Positions 1 to 9,646 of a stretch of 64,000 nt of DNA are shown here, one piece after another (within the stretch, counting starts at the first letter, position 1; every line of letters starts with the position of its first letter). The position numbers and the translations under genes are program-made. The DNA comes from Noviherbaspirillum humi (lineage in GTDB: Bacteria > Pseudomonadota > Gammaproteobacteria > Burkholderiales > Burkholderiaceae_D). The DNA is taken from the NCBI RefSeq assembly GCF_900188095.1, contig NZ_FZOT01000015.1:62001-126000 (forward strand), written 5' to 3'. The notes below the pieces were generated by a model, which ran no database searches, had not been told where the DNA came from, and worked only from the letters and a program-made list of their open reading frames with translations.

Positions 1-733
1 TCGGCAGGCCGACGAAGCCGGACAGGCGCAGCTCGCCGCTGTCTTCATCGAGCGGCAGGCGCACCTCGGCGAACTCGTCGCCGAAGATCTGCAGGCTGCG
101 CTTGTCGATGCCGCCCGCATTCCAGTGGTCCACCGTCTTGCCGTTGTGCGACAGCGAGAAGGCGACGTCGGGACGCGACAGCGCGATGCGCCGCACCGCC
201 TCGCTGCAATGGCCGAATTCGGTCTGGTCCGACTTCAGGAACTTGCGCCGCGCCGGGGTGTTGAAGTACAGCTCGCGCACGTCGATGGTGGTGCCGACCG
301 GTCCGGAAGACGGGGTCGGCTGGCTTTCGTGCGAGCCGCTGATTTCCCACGCATGCTCGCCATCGGCCGTGCGCGAGGTGATGGTCACCTGCGCCACCGA
401 GGCGATCGAGGCCAGCGCCTCGCCGCGGAAGCCGAGCGTGCCAACGTTTTCCAGGTCGTCCAGGGACGCAATCTTGGAAGTCGCATGCCGCGCCAGCGCC
501 AGCGCCAGCTGTTCCGGCGGAATGCCGCAACCGTTGTCGGTGATCGCAATGCGCTTGACGCCACCCTGTTCCAGACGGATGGTGATCTGCGTCGCCCCGG
601 CGTCGAGCGCATTTTCCAGCAGCTCCTTGACCACGGCGGAAGGGCGGTCGACCACCTCGCCGGCGGCGATCTGGGAGATCAGCTGGTCGGAAAGCGGCTT
701 GATGATGCGGGGGCGGGGCAGCGGGGCGTTCAT
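1..733 (-). CDS. mutL: DNA mismatch repair protein MutL, N-terminal part (window-truncated)
   Basis: Only the first ~244 codons are present; the 3' end lies before position 1. The reading starts MNAPLPRPRIIKPLSDQLIS and shows the GHKL ATPase motifs of MutL: the ENALDAGA helix with the Asn that binds Mg-ATP, the DNGCGI loop and the GFRGEALASI lid. MutL couples mismatch recognition by MutS to downstream excision. The start ATG at 733 is the first in frame and is followed at once by conserved sequence. Divergent from the DedA gene. Identity is secure; the C-terminal dimerisation domain cannot be judged. Confidence 0.96.
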   Translation of the reverse strand, partial: MNAPLPRPRIIKPLSDQLISQIAAGEVVDRPSAVVKELLENALDAGATQITIRLEQGGVKRIAITDNGCGIPPEQLALALARHATSKIASLDDLENVGTLGFRGEALASIASVAQVTITSRTADGEHAWEISGSHESQPTPSSGPVGTTIDVRELYFNTPARRKFLKSDQTEFGHCSEAVRRIALSRPDVAFSLSHNGKTVDHWNAGGIDKRSLQIFGDEFAEVRLPLDEDSGELRLSGFVGLP

Positions 734-892
734 GCCATCGATTATACCTTTGCACCCTTTTTCCAGCCGGGCGCCAGGGCACTGGCGATGCCCGCATTTC
801 TTCAGGTTAAAACGCTGCAAACCTCCGCTTTTTTCAGCTTTGAGCGCCGATGCGCTGGTGTATCATGCGGGCGGCTTACTTACGGAGTAAAG

Positions 893-1543
893 ATGGATTT
901 CATGCAATTTCTCGACATGTTCCTGCATGTCGACAAGTACCTCGGCCAGTTCATCGCCCAGTACGGCACCATGATCTATGCGGTGCTGTTCGCCATCGTC
1001 TTCTGCGAAACCGGCCTGGTGGTGATGCCTTTCCTGCCGGGCGATACGCTGCTGTTCATCGCCGGCGCCTTCTGCGCCACCGGCTCCATGAATGCCGGCC
1101 TGCTGATCGTGCTGCTGCTGATCGCTGCCACCGGTGGCAATACCGTCAATTACTGGATCGGCAAGGCGATCGGCCAGCGCGTCTTCACCCATGACTACCG
1201 CTGGCTGGACAAGGCGGCGCTGCAGAAGACGCATGCCTTCTATGAGAACCATGGCGGCAAGACCATCATCCTCGCGCGCTTCGTGCCCATCGTGCGCACC
1301 TTCGCGCCCTTCGTCGCCGGCGTGTCAGCGATGACCTTCGCCAAGTTCCAGTTCTTCAACTTCGTCGGCGCCGCGCTGTGGGTGATCGGCTTGGTGGCGG
1401 GCGGTTACTTCTTCGGCAACATTCCCATCATCCGCGATCATCTGAATACCATCGTGCTGATCGGTGTCGGCGCGGCGGTGGTGCCGCTGGCGCTGGGCGG
1501 CATGTGGCGACTGATGGGCAAGCTGGCGCGCGGCGCGCGCTGA
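893..1543 (+). CDS. DedA family membrane protein
   Basis: 216-residue integral membrane protein of the DedA/SNARE-associated family (YqjA/YghB/DedA type). Visible family blocks are ETGLVVMPFLPGDTLLF near residue 40, a re-entrant-loop Pro-Gly pair, and the signature ARFVPIVRTFAPFVAGV near residues 125-142 with its conserved arginines. Several hydrophobic segments follow. Members support membrane homeostasis, and some act as undecaprenyl-phosphate or lipid flippases; the substrate cannot be assigned here. The ATG follows GGAGTAAAG, a good ribosome-binding site. Single-gene unit ending in a hairpin terminator. Confidence 0.93.
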   Translation: MDFMQFLDMFLHVDKYLGQFIAQYGTMIYAVLFAIVFCETGLVVMPFLPGDTLLFIAGAFCATGSMNAGLLIVLLLIAATGGNTVNYWIGKAIGQRVFTHDYRWLDKAALQKTHAFYENHGGKTIILARFVPIVRTFAPFVAGVSAMTFAKFQFFNFVGAALWVIGLVAGGYFFGNIPIIRDHLNTIVLIGVGAAVVPLALGGMWRLMGKLARGAR

Positions 1544-1563
1544 CGAATCCTTCCCGCCATGAC

Positions 1564-1594
1564 AAAAGGGCTGCCGAGGCAGCCCTTTGTTTTT
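1564..1594. terminator. Rho-independent terminator between convergent dedA and amiC
   Basis: An 11-bp perfect stem, AAAGGGCTGCC (1565-1575) with GGCAGCCCTTT (1578-1588), followed by a GTTTTT tract on the plus strand. On the minus strand the exit side is CTTTTG, so it may serve both convergent genes. Confidence 0.85.
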
Positions 1595-1608
1595 GGCCCT
1601 GCAAAAAA

Positions 1609-2931
1609 TTACATCATTCTGCTCTTCGCCAGCGGCGGATTGCGGGCGAAGTACTTGCGGATGCCGGTCAGCACCGCATTCGCCATCTGGTCCTGGTAGG
1701 CGTCGTCGGTGAGCTTGGCTTCCTCTTCCGGGTTGGAGATGAAGGCGGTCTCGATCAGGATGCTGGGAATGTCCGGCGCCTTCAGCACCGCGAAGCCGGC
1801 CTGTTCCACCGCGCCCTTGTGCAGGCGGTTGATGCCGCCGATCTCGCCCAGCACCGCCTTGGCCAGCTTCAGGCTGTCGTTGATCTGGGCGGTGGTGGAC
1901 AGGTCGAGCAGGACGCTGGCGAGCTGGCGGTCGTGGTGCTTGATGTTGACGCCGCCAATGAGGTCGGCGGCGTTTTCCTTGGTCGCGAGCCAGCGCGCGG
2001 CGGTGGAGCTGGCGCCCTTTTCCGACAGCACGAATACCGAAGAACCGCGCGCCGTCGGCTCGACGAAGGCATCGGCATGGATGGAGACGAACAGGTCGGC
2101 CTGCACCTGCCGCGCCTTCTGTACGCGCACATGCAGCGGCACGAAGAAGTCGCCGTCGCGGGTCAGCATGACGCGCATGTTCGGCTGCTGCTCGATCTTG
2201 GCTTTCAGGCGCTTGGCGATGGCGAGCACGACATCCTTTTCGCGGCTGCCGCTGCGGCCGATTGCGCCCGGGTCCTCGCCGCCGTGTCCGGGGTCGAGGG
2301 CGATGGTCACCATGCGGGTGGTGCCTTGCTTTTCTTCCGGCGCTTCGCGCCTAGCCTGCGCCTCGGCGCTGTTCCTGGGCTCGGCCTTGGGCTGCGGCCT
2401 GGTTTCCGGTTCGGGCAGCGCGGGCTGGGTCGGCCACTCGCCTTTTTCGATCAAGGCGGCGAGCGGATCCACCGGATTCACCGGGTAGAGGTCGAAGATC
2501 AGCCGATGCTTGTACTCGCCCACCGGCGCCAGCGTGAACACCTGCGGATTCACTTCTTCCTTCAGGTCAAACACCAGGCGAACCACGTTGGGCCGGTTCT
2601 GTCCTACCCGGACGCCCTTGATGTAGGGATCGTTGGACTGGATCTTGGCCACCAATTGCTTCAGCGTCGGATTGAGGTCGATGCCTTCGATATCGACCAC
2701 CAGCCGTTCCGGATCCTTGACGATGAAATGGTTGGTTTTCAGATTGCTATCGTTTTCCAGCGTCACCCGGGTGTAGTCGGCGGCCGGCCAGACGCGCACC
2801 GCGAGGATCTGGGCGGCTCGGGCGGGAGCGGAGGCAAATACCGAGACCAGCAGCGTGGCGCCCGCTTTCAGGACGGTGCGTCGCTTCCTTGGCGTGGGAG
2901 ATTCGGAGCTGATTGCAGTCGGTCGAGACAT
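1609..2931 (-). CDS. amiC: N-acetylmuramoyl-L-alanine amidase AmiC (AMIN + Amidase_3)
   Basis: 440 residues. The N-terminus has a twin-arginine signal (RKRRTVLKAG, then a hydrophobic run ending APARAA), as in AmiA/AmiC, so periplasmic Tat export is likely. Residues ~40-150 form an AMIN domain for septal targeting. A Pro/Glu-rich linker follows, then the zinc-dependent Amidase_3 domain from LDPGHGGEDPG (first zinc His) through SIHADAF to LIETAFISN with the catalytic Glu. It cleaves the amide between MurNAc and the stem peptide during daughter-cell separation. The start overlaps the end of tsaE by 64 nt, so the two are probably co-transcribed. Confidence 0.95.
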   Translation of the reverse strand: MSRPTAISSESPTPRKRRTVLKAGATLLVSVFASAPARAAQILAVRVWPAADYTRVTLENDSNLKTNHFIVKDPERLVVDIEGIDLNPTLKQLVAKIQSNDPYIKGVRVGQNRPNVVRLVFDLKEEVNPQVFTLAPVGEYKHRLIFDLYPVNPVDPLAALIEKGEWPTQPALPEPETRPQPKAEPRNSAEAQARREAPEEKQGTTRMVTIALDPGHGGEDPGAIGRSGSREKDVVLAIAKRLKAKIEQQPNMRVMLTRDGDFFVPLHVRVQKARQVQADLFVSIHADAFVEPTARGSSVFVLSEKGASSTAARWLATKENAADLIGGVNIKHHDRQLASVLLDLSTTAQINDSLKLAKAVLGEIGGINRLHKGAVEQAGFAVLKAPDIPSILIETAFISNPEEEAKLTDDAYQDQMANAVLTGIRKYFARNPPLAKSRMM

Positions 2932-3380
2932 TGAGAACCCTGGGCGGAAAACGCCTGTAATTCTATCTCACGACCAACATCGGGAATGCTCAAAAGAATC
3001 TTGATGTCTGGCATGGGCAACACCGGAAAAGCCTTTTCCGGCCATTCGACGATGCAGATGTTGTCGGCATTGAAATGCTCGCGGAAGCCGGCGTCGAGAA
3101 ATTCTTCCGGACTGGCAAGGCGGTACAAATCGAAATGAAAAACCGACACCGTCCGTCCGTCGATCTGCAGGCTGTAAGGTTCGACCAGGGTATAGGTCGG
3201 GCTCTTCACCTTGCCGGCATGGCCGGCCGCCTGCAGCATGGCTCTGGTGAGGGCGGTCTTGCCGGCGCCCAGATCGCCATGCAGATACAGGGTGAGGCCG
3301 GGGGCGAGCGCGCCGGCCAGGGCGCCACCGATGGCGGCGGTGGCGCTTTCATCCGGAAGATGGGCTTTAAAATGCTGCAT
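2868..3380 (-). CDS. tsaE: tRNA threonylcarbamoyladenosine biosynthesis ATPase TsaE
   Basis: 170 residues from ATG 3380 (MQHFKAHLPDES). Walker A is GDLGAGKT near residue 35; SPTYTLVEPY and HFDLYRL are the family hallmarks. TsaE is the P-loop ATPase that drives the TsaD-TsaB complex in making t6A37 of ANN-decoding tRNAs; tsaD is encoded at 10930-11958. An upstream in-frame start exists at 3437, but it would run into the queG start region and adds unconserved residues, so I used 3380. The amiC gene follows with an overlap. Confidence 0.95.
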   Translation of the reverse strand: MQHFKAHLPDESATAAIGGALAGALAPGLTLYLHGDLGAGKTALTRAMLQAAGHAGKVKSPTYTLVEPYSLQIDGRTVSVFHFDLYRLASPEEFLDAGFREHFNADNICIVEWPEKAFPVLPMPDIKILLSIPDVGREIELQAFSAQGSQCLDRLQSAPNLPRQGSDAPS

Positions 3381-3421
3381 TCCGCTGTTTCGAATTTGAA
3401 GTGAACGCTGCCGCGCAGCGC

Positions 3422-4513
<1,092 letters not shown>

Positions 4514-4531
<18 letters not shown>

Positions 4532-5404
4532 CCAGAACGGCAGGGTAAGCACCGACAGCACGGTGCTGGCCGAGATCAGGAAAGCCACGAAGGGGCCATT
4601 GCCGCCCATGCGCACCGCCAGCACATAGGCGCTGGAGGCGGTGGGCAGCGCGCAGAAGATCACCGCGATCTGCAGTTGCAGCGGCGGCAGGGCCAGCCAG
4701 CGCCCGAGCACATAGGCGATGGCCGGCAGCGCCAGCAGTTTGATGGCAAGGAAATAGGCGGCCATCGCCTTGCCCTGATGCAGGCCCGATAGCCGCAGGC
4801 CGGCGCCGACCGCGATCAGGCCGGTGGCAATCGACGCATTGCCCATGCGCGACAGGGTCGCGCCGACCACTTCGGGCAGATGCAGTCCGGCGAGATTGAA
4901 AGCCAAACCCCCGGCCGTGGCGATCAGCAGCGGATTCTTCGCCAGCTCGCCCAGCAGGCCGCCGCCGCGATGCACCAGCGCATGCACCGCCGCCATATTG
5001 CACAGCGGGACGGCGCAGCCCATGATCAGCGCCATCAGCGAAGTGCCTTGTTCGCCGCCGAGGCGGAAGGCAATCGCCAGTGCGATGTAGGAATTGAAGC
5101 GGAAGGCGGTCTGCACGCCGGATTCGAACAGCATCGGCCCGGGTCGGAACAGCGGCCGCGCCAGCCAGCCCAGCGCCACGCCCGCCGCCAGACCGGCGAG
5201 CGCGACCTGCAGCATGCGGCCGGTGGCGCCGAAGTCGATCGGCGCGCGCGAGGTGGAGTGGAACAGCAGGGCGGGGAACAGGACGTAGTAGATGAGCTTC
5301 TCGAGTCCGGTCCAGAACTCGTCGCCCCAGCGCAGGTAGCGCTTGAGCAGGAAGCCGATGAGGATGAGCGTGAAATCGGGGAACAGCAGCGACAGGACGG
5401 ACAT
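4514..5404 (-). CDS. AEC family permease (auxin efflux carrier/YfdV-type)
   Basis: 296 residues, about ten hydrophobic segments, matching the usual AEC length near 300. Family features are the N-terminal PDFTLILIGFLLKRYL, the internal Asn region FRFNSYIALAIAF and the C-terminal half with CALPTASSAYVLAVRMGG. AEC proteins move small organic acids such as malate or malonate; the substrate cannot be assigned. Stands alone, tail-to-tail with queG. Confidence 0.9.
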
Positions 5405-5555
5405 GGACGGGATGGCAACGATTGCTGCGAAGTAAGCGAGTGTATGGCTTCATGCCGCAAATGCAAAGCGCCGGCAGTTTTCCGCCGAGACATATTGCCG
5501 CGCGGCCGGCGTGCGTGAATAATGGCTGCGCCCCTGGGCCTCTTCGAAGATCACC

Positions 5556-6065
5556 ATGACTACGCCATCGCCTCAAAGCGGCAGCGAAATTTTCGCTGCC
5601 ATCGTTCCTGCTCCCTTCGGCGCCGTCGGCATCCGCATTGCCGACGGCCGGTTGCGCGAGCTGGTCTACCTGCCGCCCCATTACCACGAGAAAGCGCCGC
5701 AGGACCACCTCGCCGAGCAGGCGGCGCGGCAGCTGGAACGCTATTTCACCGAGCCGGATTTCCGCTTCGATTTGCCGCTGGCGCCGGCCGGCACCGATTT
5801 CCAGCGCCGGGTCTGGGCGGCGATCGGCGCCATTCCGCGCGGCGCGGTGCGCACCTACGGCGATCTCGCCCGCGAACTGCGCTCCGCGCCGCGGGCAGTG
5901 GGGCAGGCGTGCGGCGCCAACTGGTTTCCGCTGGTGGTTCCCTGCCACCGGGTGACGGCCGCCGGCGGGCTCGGCGGCTTCGCCAACCAGGACGATGAAA
6001 CCGGCTTCCATCTCGGCGTCAAGCGCTGGCTGCTGGCGCATGAAAGGGTGGACGGTTACCGATGA
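5556..6065 (+). CDS. ogt: Methylated-DNA--[protein]-cysteine S-methyltransferase
   Basis: 169 residues. C-terminal active-site motif VVPCHRV with the acceptor Cys at residue 130; FQRRVWAAIGAIPRGAVRTYGDLA is the helix-turn-helix that flips the lesion. Removes alkyl groups from O6-alkylguanine in a suicide reaction. The N-terminal domain is short, as in Ogt/AdaB-type proteins. The Asn hinge usually before the active-site motif is present (ANWFPLVVPCHRV). Overlaps xerD by 4 bp (ATGA), so the two are translationally coupled. Confidence 0.95.
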   Translation: MTTPSPQSGSEIFAAIVPAPFGAVGIRIADGRLRELVYLPPHYHEKAPQDHLAEQAARQLERYFTEPDFRFDLPLAPAGTDFQRRVWAAIGAIPRGAVRTYGDLARELRSAPRAVGQACGANWFPLVVPCHRVTAAGGLGGFANQDDETGFHLGVKRWLLAHERVDGYR

Positions 6066-6982
6066 GCGACGTGCAGATGGACAAGCCGCTGCAGAGCGCC
6101 GGCCTGATCGACGATTTCTGCGACAACCTGTGGCTGGAAGATGGGCTGGCGAAAAATACGCTTGACGCCTACCGGCGCGACCTGACCTTGTTTGCACGCT
6201 GGCTGGAAGGGCAGCATGGCCGGGATTTGCATCATGCCGAGGCGGCCGACCTGAATGCCTATTTCGCCGCCCGCCATGCCGACACCAAGGCGACGTCGGC
6301 CAACCGGCGCCTCGCGGTGCTGCGGCGCTTCTACCAGATGGCGCTGCGCCAGAACCGCATCGGCGCCGATCCCTGCCTGAAGATGAAGTCGGCCAAGCAG
6401 CCGCCGCGCCATCCCAAGGTGCTGTCCGAAGCCCAGGTAGAGGCGCTGCTGGCCGCACCGGACATCGCCACGCCGCTCGGCCTGCGCGACCGCACCATGC
6501 TGGAGTTGATGTATGCCAGCGGCCTGCGGGTCTCCGAACTGGTGCTGCTGAAGACGGTGGAACTGGGAATGAACGAAGGCGTGCTGCGCATCACCGGCAA
6601 GGGCAGCAAGACGCGGCTGGTACCCTTCGGCGAGGAGGCCCGCACCTGGATCGAGCGCTACCTGCGGGAGTCGCGCCCGGCCATCCTGCGCGGGCAGATC
6701 GACGATGCGCTGTTCGTCACCGGCCGCGGCGGACCGATGACGCGCCAGATGTTCTGGACGCTGATCAAGAAGCATGCGGCGAAGGCGGAGATCAATGCGC
6801 CGCTGTCGCCGCATACCCTGCGCCATGCCTTCGCCACGCATCTGCTCAACCATGGCGCCGACCTGCGCGTGGTGCAGCTGCTGCTCGGCCACGCCGACAT
6901 CTCGACCACGCAGATCTACACCCACGTCGCCCGCGAGCGTCTGAAGAAGCTGCATGCGGAGCACCATCCGCGCGGACGCTGA
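6062..6982 (+). CDS. xerD: Site-specific tyrosine recombinase XerD
   Basis: 306 residues. N-terminal SAM-like core-binding domain (residues ~12-95), then a catalytic domain with the full set R156 (ASGLRVSEL), K180 (TGKGSKTR), H251 and R254 (SPHTLRHAFATHLL), H277 (LLGHADISTTQIYTHV) and nucleophile Y286. With XerC it resolves chromosome dimers at dif. No integrase-specific domains or att repeats are nearby, so this is the housekeeping enzyme rather than a mobile integrase. Co-transcribed with ogt. Confidence 0.96.
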   Translation: MSDVQMDKPLQSAGLIDDFCDNLWLEDGLAKNTLDAYRRDLTLFARWLEGQHGRDLHHAEAADLNAYFAARHADTKATSANRRLAVLRRFYQMALRQNRIGADPCLKMKSAKQPPRHPKVLSEAQVEALLAAPDIATPLGLRDRTMLELMYASGLRVSELVLLKTVELGMNEGVLRITGKGSKTRLVPFGEEARTWIERYLRESRPAILRGQIDDALFVTGRGGPMTRQMFWTLIKKHAAKAEINAPLSPHTLRHAFATHLLNHGADLRVVQLLLGHADISTTQIYTHVARERLKKLHAEHHPRGR

Positions 6983-7000
6983 AGCAAACAGGCAAAGAAA

Positions 7001-7022
7001 AAGGGCCGCAATTGCGGCCCTT
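7001..7022. terminator. Terminator between convergent xerD and phasin genes
   Basis: A 10-bp palindromic stem, AAGGGCCGCA / TGCGGCCCTT, with an AT centre. The minus-strand exit reads CCCTTTTTCTTTG, a good U-tract for the phasin message. The plus-strand exit (CCTTCGATTT) is weaker. Confidence 0.8.
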
Positions 7023-7048
7023 CGATTTGGGTGCTGCTGATGCCAGGC

Positions 7049-7651
7049 TTAGGCTTTGCGGGCGCGGTTGGCAGCGGCGGTAGCCGTGGCAGCGGTCTTC
7101 TCGGCAGCCTGGGTGAACTGGTTCACCGCATTGTTGAAGTTGGCTTCGATGACTTCGGCGGCCTGCTTGCTGGTCTTGCTGAACTGCTCATAGCCGGCGG
7201 TCAGGGTGCCGAGCGAGGTCTTGATACCGCCAAACAGGTCACCGCCAAACAGGTTCTTGGAACCTTGCGGCGCGTTCTTGGAAATGTCTTCCACCAAGTC
7301 GGACACCTTGCGGCTGGTCTCGGCGATCTGCTCTTCGGTCGCCTTGGTCAGGTCGGCTTGCAGGCCGGCGGCGATGGTGGCGAAGTGGCGGTTGTAGGCG
7401 ATGGTCTTGGCGGCAGTCGGCTGGAACTGGGCCACGAACAGGGAGAAGAATTCCTGCGGATCCTTGGAAGCCAGCAGTTGACGCGAGGTCACGGCGGAAT
7501 CTTCCAGCGACGCCTTGGCGGCATTCAGGTTCAGGTCGACGATTTTTTCGACGCCTTCGAAGGCCTTGGTGGTCAGCGCGGTCAGTGCGCTCAGCTGAGC
7601 TTCGAAGTTGGCTTTGGCTGCGGTGGAGAACTGATCATTGAACGAAAACAT
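7049..7651 (-). CDS. phaP: Phasin family PHB-granule protein
   Basis: 200 residues, amphipathic and helical with no membrane segment. It opens MFSFNDQFSTAAKANFEAQL, as betaproteobacterial phasins do, has a Phasin_2 core (VEKIVDLNLNAAKASLEDS) and an Ala/Thr-rich tail ending RARKA. Phasins coat polyhydroxybutyrate granules and limit coalescence. The phaA/phaB genes at the other end of the window fit PHB storage. The upstream region carries strong palindromes, described separately, consistent with PhaR-type repression. Confidence 0.93.
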   Translation of the reverse strand: MFSFNDQFSTAAKANFEAQLSALTALTTKAFEGVEKIVDLNLNAAKASLEDSAVTSRQLLASKDPQEFFSLFVAQFQPTAAKTIAYNRHFATIAAGLQADLTKATEEQIAETSRKVSDLVEDISKNAPQGSKNLFGGDLFGGIKTSLGTLTAGYEQFSKTSKQAAEVIEANFNNAVNQFTQAAEKTAATATAAANRARKA

Positions 7652-8026
7652 GGTGGCTCCTTATGTGAATCTGGATGGGTTCGAAGATTTCGCGACGATG
7701 TTGTGCGCCGCAACAAAACCGATTTTAACGTGTTGGCTTACCAAGTCAAGCATTATTTTGTGCGCCGCACAAAATAATGCTTCCCGGCTTGTCCATTGTT
7801 TTTCAAAGGAATTTTTTGGCGGCGAAGGCGGCTGCGATGGTCTGGTGGCCGGAGGAAATCAAGGAAGCGAACGCCATTTCTTGGTCGAACTCCAGTAATG
7901 AATGGAAGAAAGCGCGGTGCAGCAGACGGCAGAGCGGACGTTCAGCATGGTTACCCGCCTGCATTGGGTATCCTTCCGGCAACCGAGTTCCTGCATAATG
8001 TCGCCAGTTTTCTGCGAATACTCATC
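7652..8026. promoter_or_regulatory. Phasin promoter region with palindromic operators
   Basis: Intergenic between divergent phaP and ybaK. A perfect 14-bp inverted repeat, GCATTATTTTGTGC (7750-7763) and GCACAAAATAATGC (7767-7780), surrounds a GCC spacer. Its core TTGTGCGCCGCA recurs as a direct copy at 7701-7712, giving two similar sites ~57 bp apart (about 5.5 helical turns). The position before a phasin gene suggests binding of PhaR, the repressor known to control phasins in this group; that is inference. I see no convincing gene in the rest of the gap. Confidence 0.6.
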
Positions 8027-8518
8027 ATGGCAAAGAAAGAACACGTATCCGAGACGCAGGCCACCCAGTTCCTGAAGAAGCACAAGGTCACTTTCAGCGA
8101 GCATCCTTACCAATATGAGGAGCATGGCGGGACCGCCGTCTCCTCGCGCGAGCTGGGCGTGGACGAGCACCATGTGGTCAAGACGCTGATCATGCAGGAC
8201 GAAGCGGCCAAGCCGCTGGTGGTGCTGATGCATGGCGACCGCAAGGTGTCGACCAAGAACCTGGCGCGGCAGATCGGCTGCAAGTCGGTCGAGCCCTGCA
8301 AGCCCGAAGTGGCCAGCCGCCATTCCGGCTATCTCGTCGGCGGCACGTCGCCCTTCGGCTTGCGCAAGGCCATGCCGGTCTATGTCGAGCAAAGCATCCT
8401 GGCTCTGGACAAGATCTACATCAACGGCGGCCGGCGCGGCTACCTCGTCGGCATCGCGCCTTCGGTGCTGACCGACCTGCTGGCGGCCAAGCCGGTGCAG
8501 TGCGCGCTCGACGAATGA
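8027..8518 (+). CDS. ybaK: Cys-tRNA(Pro)/Cys-tRNA(Cys) deacylase YbaK
   Basis: 163 residues from ATG 8027 (MAKKEHVSETQATQFLKKHKV). YbaK/ProX editing domain: EEHGGTAVSSRELGV, the invariant Lys in HVVKTLIM, and YLVGGTSPFGLRK near residue 105. It hydrolyses mischarged Cys-tRNA(Pro) in trans. In-frame codons run further upstream, but the family start and usual length (~159) favour this ATG. Confidence 0.93.
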   Translation: MAKKEHVSETQATQFLKKHKVTFSEHPYQYEEHGGTAVSSRELGVDEHHVVKTLIMQDEAAKPLVVLMHGDRKVSTKNLARQIGCKSVEPCKPEVASRHSGYLVGGTSPFGLRKAMPVYVEQSILALDKIYINGGRRGYLVGIAPSVLTDLLAAKPVQCALDE

Positions 8519-8559
8519 AACACCGAAGCTGATCGCCCCCATTCCTCACCTTTACGAAC

Positions 8560-9168
8560 ATGACAACCATTCTCTTCGCGCTGGCCGCCTACCTGATCGG
8601 CTCCATTTCCTTCGCCGTCGTGGTCAGCAAGGGCTTCGGCATCGCCGACCCGCGCACCTATGGTTCGAAGAATCCCGGCGCCACCAACGTTCTGCGCAGC
8701 GGGAACAAGGCCGCTGCCTTGCTCACCCTGTTCGGCGACGGCTTCAAGGGCTGGCTGGCGGTGTGGCTGGCGCAGCGCTTCGGGCCGCAGTACGGCCTGG
8801 ACGACACCGGCGTGGCGCTGGTGGCCGTTGCGGTGTTTCTCGGCCACCTGTGGCCGGTGTTCTTCCGCTTCGTCGGCGGCAAGGGTGTCGCCACCGCCCT
8901 CGGCGTCCTGCTGGCCATCAACGGCTGGCTCGGCCTGGCGACGCTGGTCACCTGGCTGGTGATCGCCTACGCCTTCCGCTACTCCTCGCTGGCGGCGCTG
9001 ATCGCCAGCATCTTCGCGCCGTTCTACTACGGCCTGCTGTTCGGCACCGACGCGCTGCTGCTGGCGGTGCTGGTGATGAGCGGCCTGCTGATTTACCGCC
9101 ACCGGCAAAACATCGCCAACCTCATGGCCGGCAAGGAAAGCCGCATCGGCAGCAAGAAAAAAACCTGA
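8560..9168 (+). CDS. plsY: Glycerol-3-phosphate acyltransferase PlsY
   Basis: 202-residue membrane enzyme using acyl-phosphate to acylate glycerol-3-phosphate, the first step of phospholipid synthesis. The three PlsY motifs are visible: [14 protein letters not shown], the glycine-rich [12 protein letters not shown] near residue 38, and [14 protein letters not shown] near residue 108. The tail is basic (KKKT). The TTTACGAAC leader gives no strong Shine-Dalgarno. It may be read with ybaK, 41 bp upstream. Confidence 0.96.
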   Translation: MTTILFALAAYLIGSISFAVVVSKGFGIADPRTYGSKNPGATNVLRSGNKAAALLTLFGDGFKGWLAVWLAQRFGPQYGLDDTGVALVAVAVFLGHLWPVFFRFVGGKGVATALGVLLAINGWLGLATLVTWLVIAYAFRYSSLAALIASIFAPFYYGLLFGTDALLLAVLVMSGLLIYRHRQNIANLMAGKESRIGSKKKT

Positions 9169-9421
9169 CGATCATCAGGCGGCCGCTCCGGCATTGCTGC
9201 GGTCGGCGCAACGACGATAGCACAACGGCTAGTACCTAATTCATATGTTGGCCATCGGGCCGGGTCTCTAGAATCGACTGCGTACGGTTCTAGACCCGGC
9301 CTCATCGTTAATCACGCGCTTCCGCTCGCACTGAAGACAAGAGTCGCTTGAACAAAGGCGATCTCTTCGATTCGACACGCCTGTCCTTTGGCATGTTGGT
9401 GCAAGGTGAAAGTCGTCGTGG
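9169..9421. repeat. Intergenic region with a bulged stem-loop (9258-9301)
   Basis: No gene recognised. Stem-loop: GGCCGGGT (9258-9265), a CT bulge and CTAGAA pair with TTCTAG and ACCCGGCC (9288-9301) around a 14-nt loop. There is no U-tract after it, so it is not a standard terminator. It might be a REP-like element or a protein site. Confidence 0.45.
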
Positions 9422-9646
9422 AACGCCCTGAGTTTCCGTGTCGAAGAAGTCGTTTGGCAGCTCGAAGCGCAAGAAGAAATTGATCGTTCAATTTTCATCA
9501 ACGGAAAGGAGCCGGTTTCAATCTATCTGCATGATCACTCGCGGGCACCGATCATCTGTTCAAGCCGTACTTCTTATTTAGCAACCAAACAGATAGCTTT
9601 TTCGCGCAGTGGTGCGGGTGGCTTTGCAGCCGATAGGACGCCATGA
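9422..9646 (+). pseudogene. Possible 3' remnant of an unknown gene, coupled to the next ORF
   Basis: An open frame of about 74 codons runs from 9422 to a TGA at 9644-9646 and reads NALSFRVEEVVWQLEAQEEI and onwards, with ordinary-looking composition. It has no ATG; upstream in the same frame a TGA occurs at 9407-9409. Its stop overlaps the ATG at 9643 as ATGA, the arrangement of a translationally coupled operon. The simplest reading is the tail of a gene whose front is lost or frameshifted. It could also be chance. Confidence 0.3.

Noticed and set aside
102..890. Long plus-strand frames opposite mutL
   Set aside because: They are antisense to clear MutL coding sequence, with Arg/Ala/Ser-rich composition typical of GC-rich shadow frames.
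2868..2931. Assembly error causing the amiC/tsaE overlap
   Set aside because: Both frames are intact with family-typical lengths, and the amiC signal peptide needs the upstream ATG; a 64-bp overlap is simply long.
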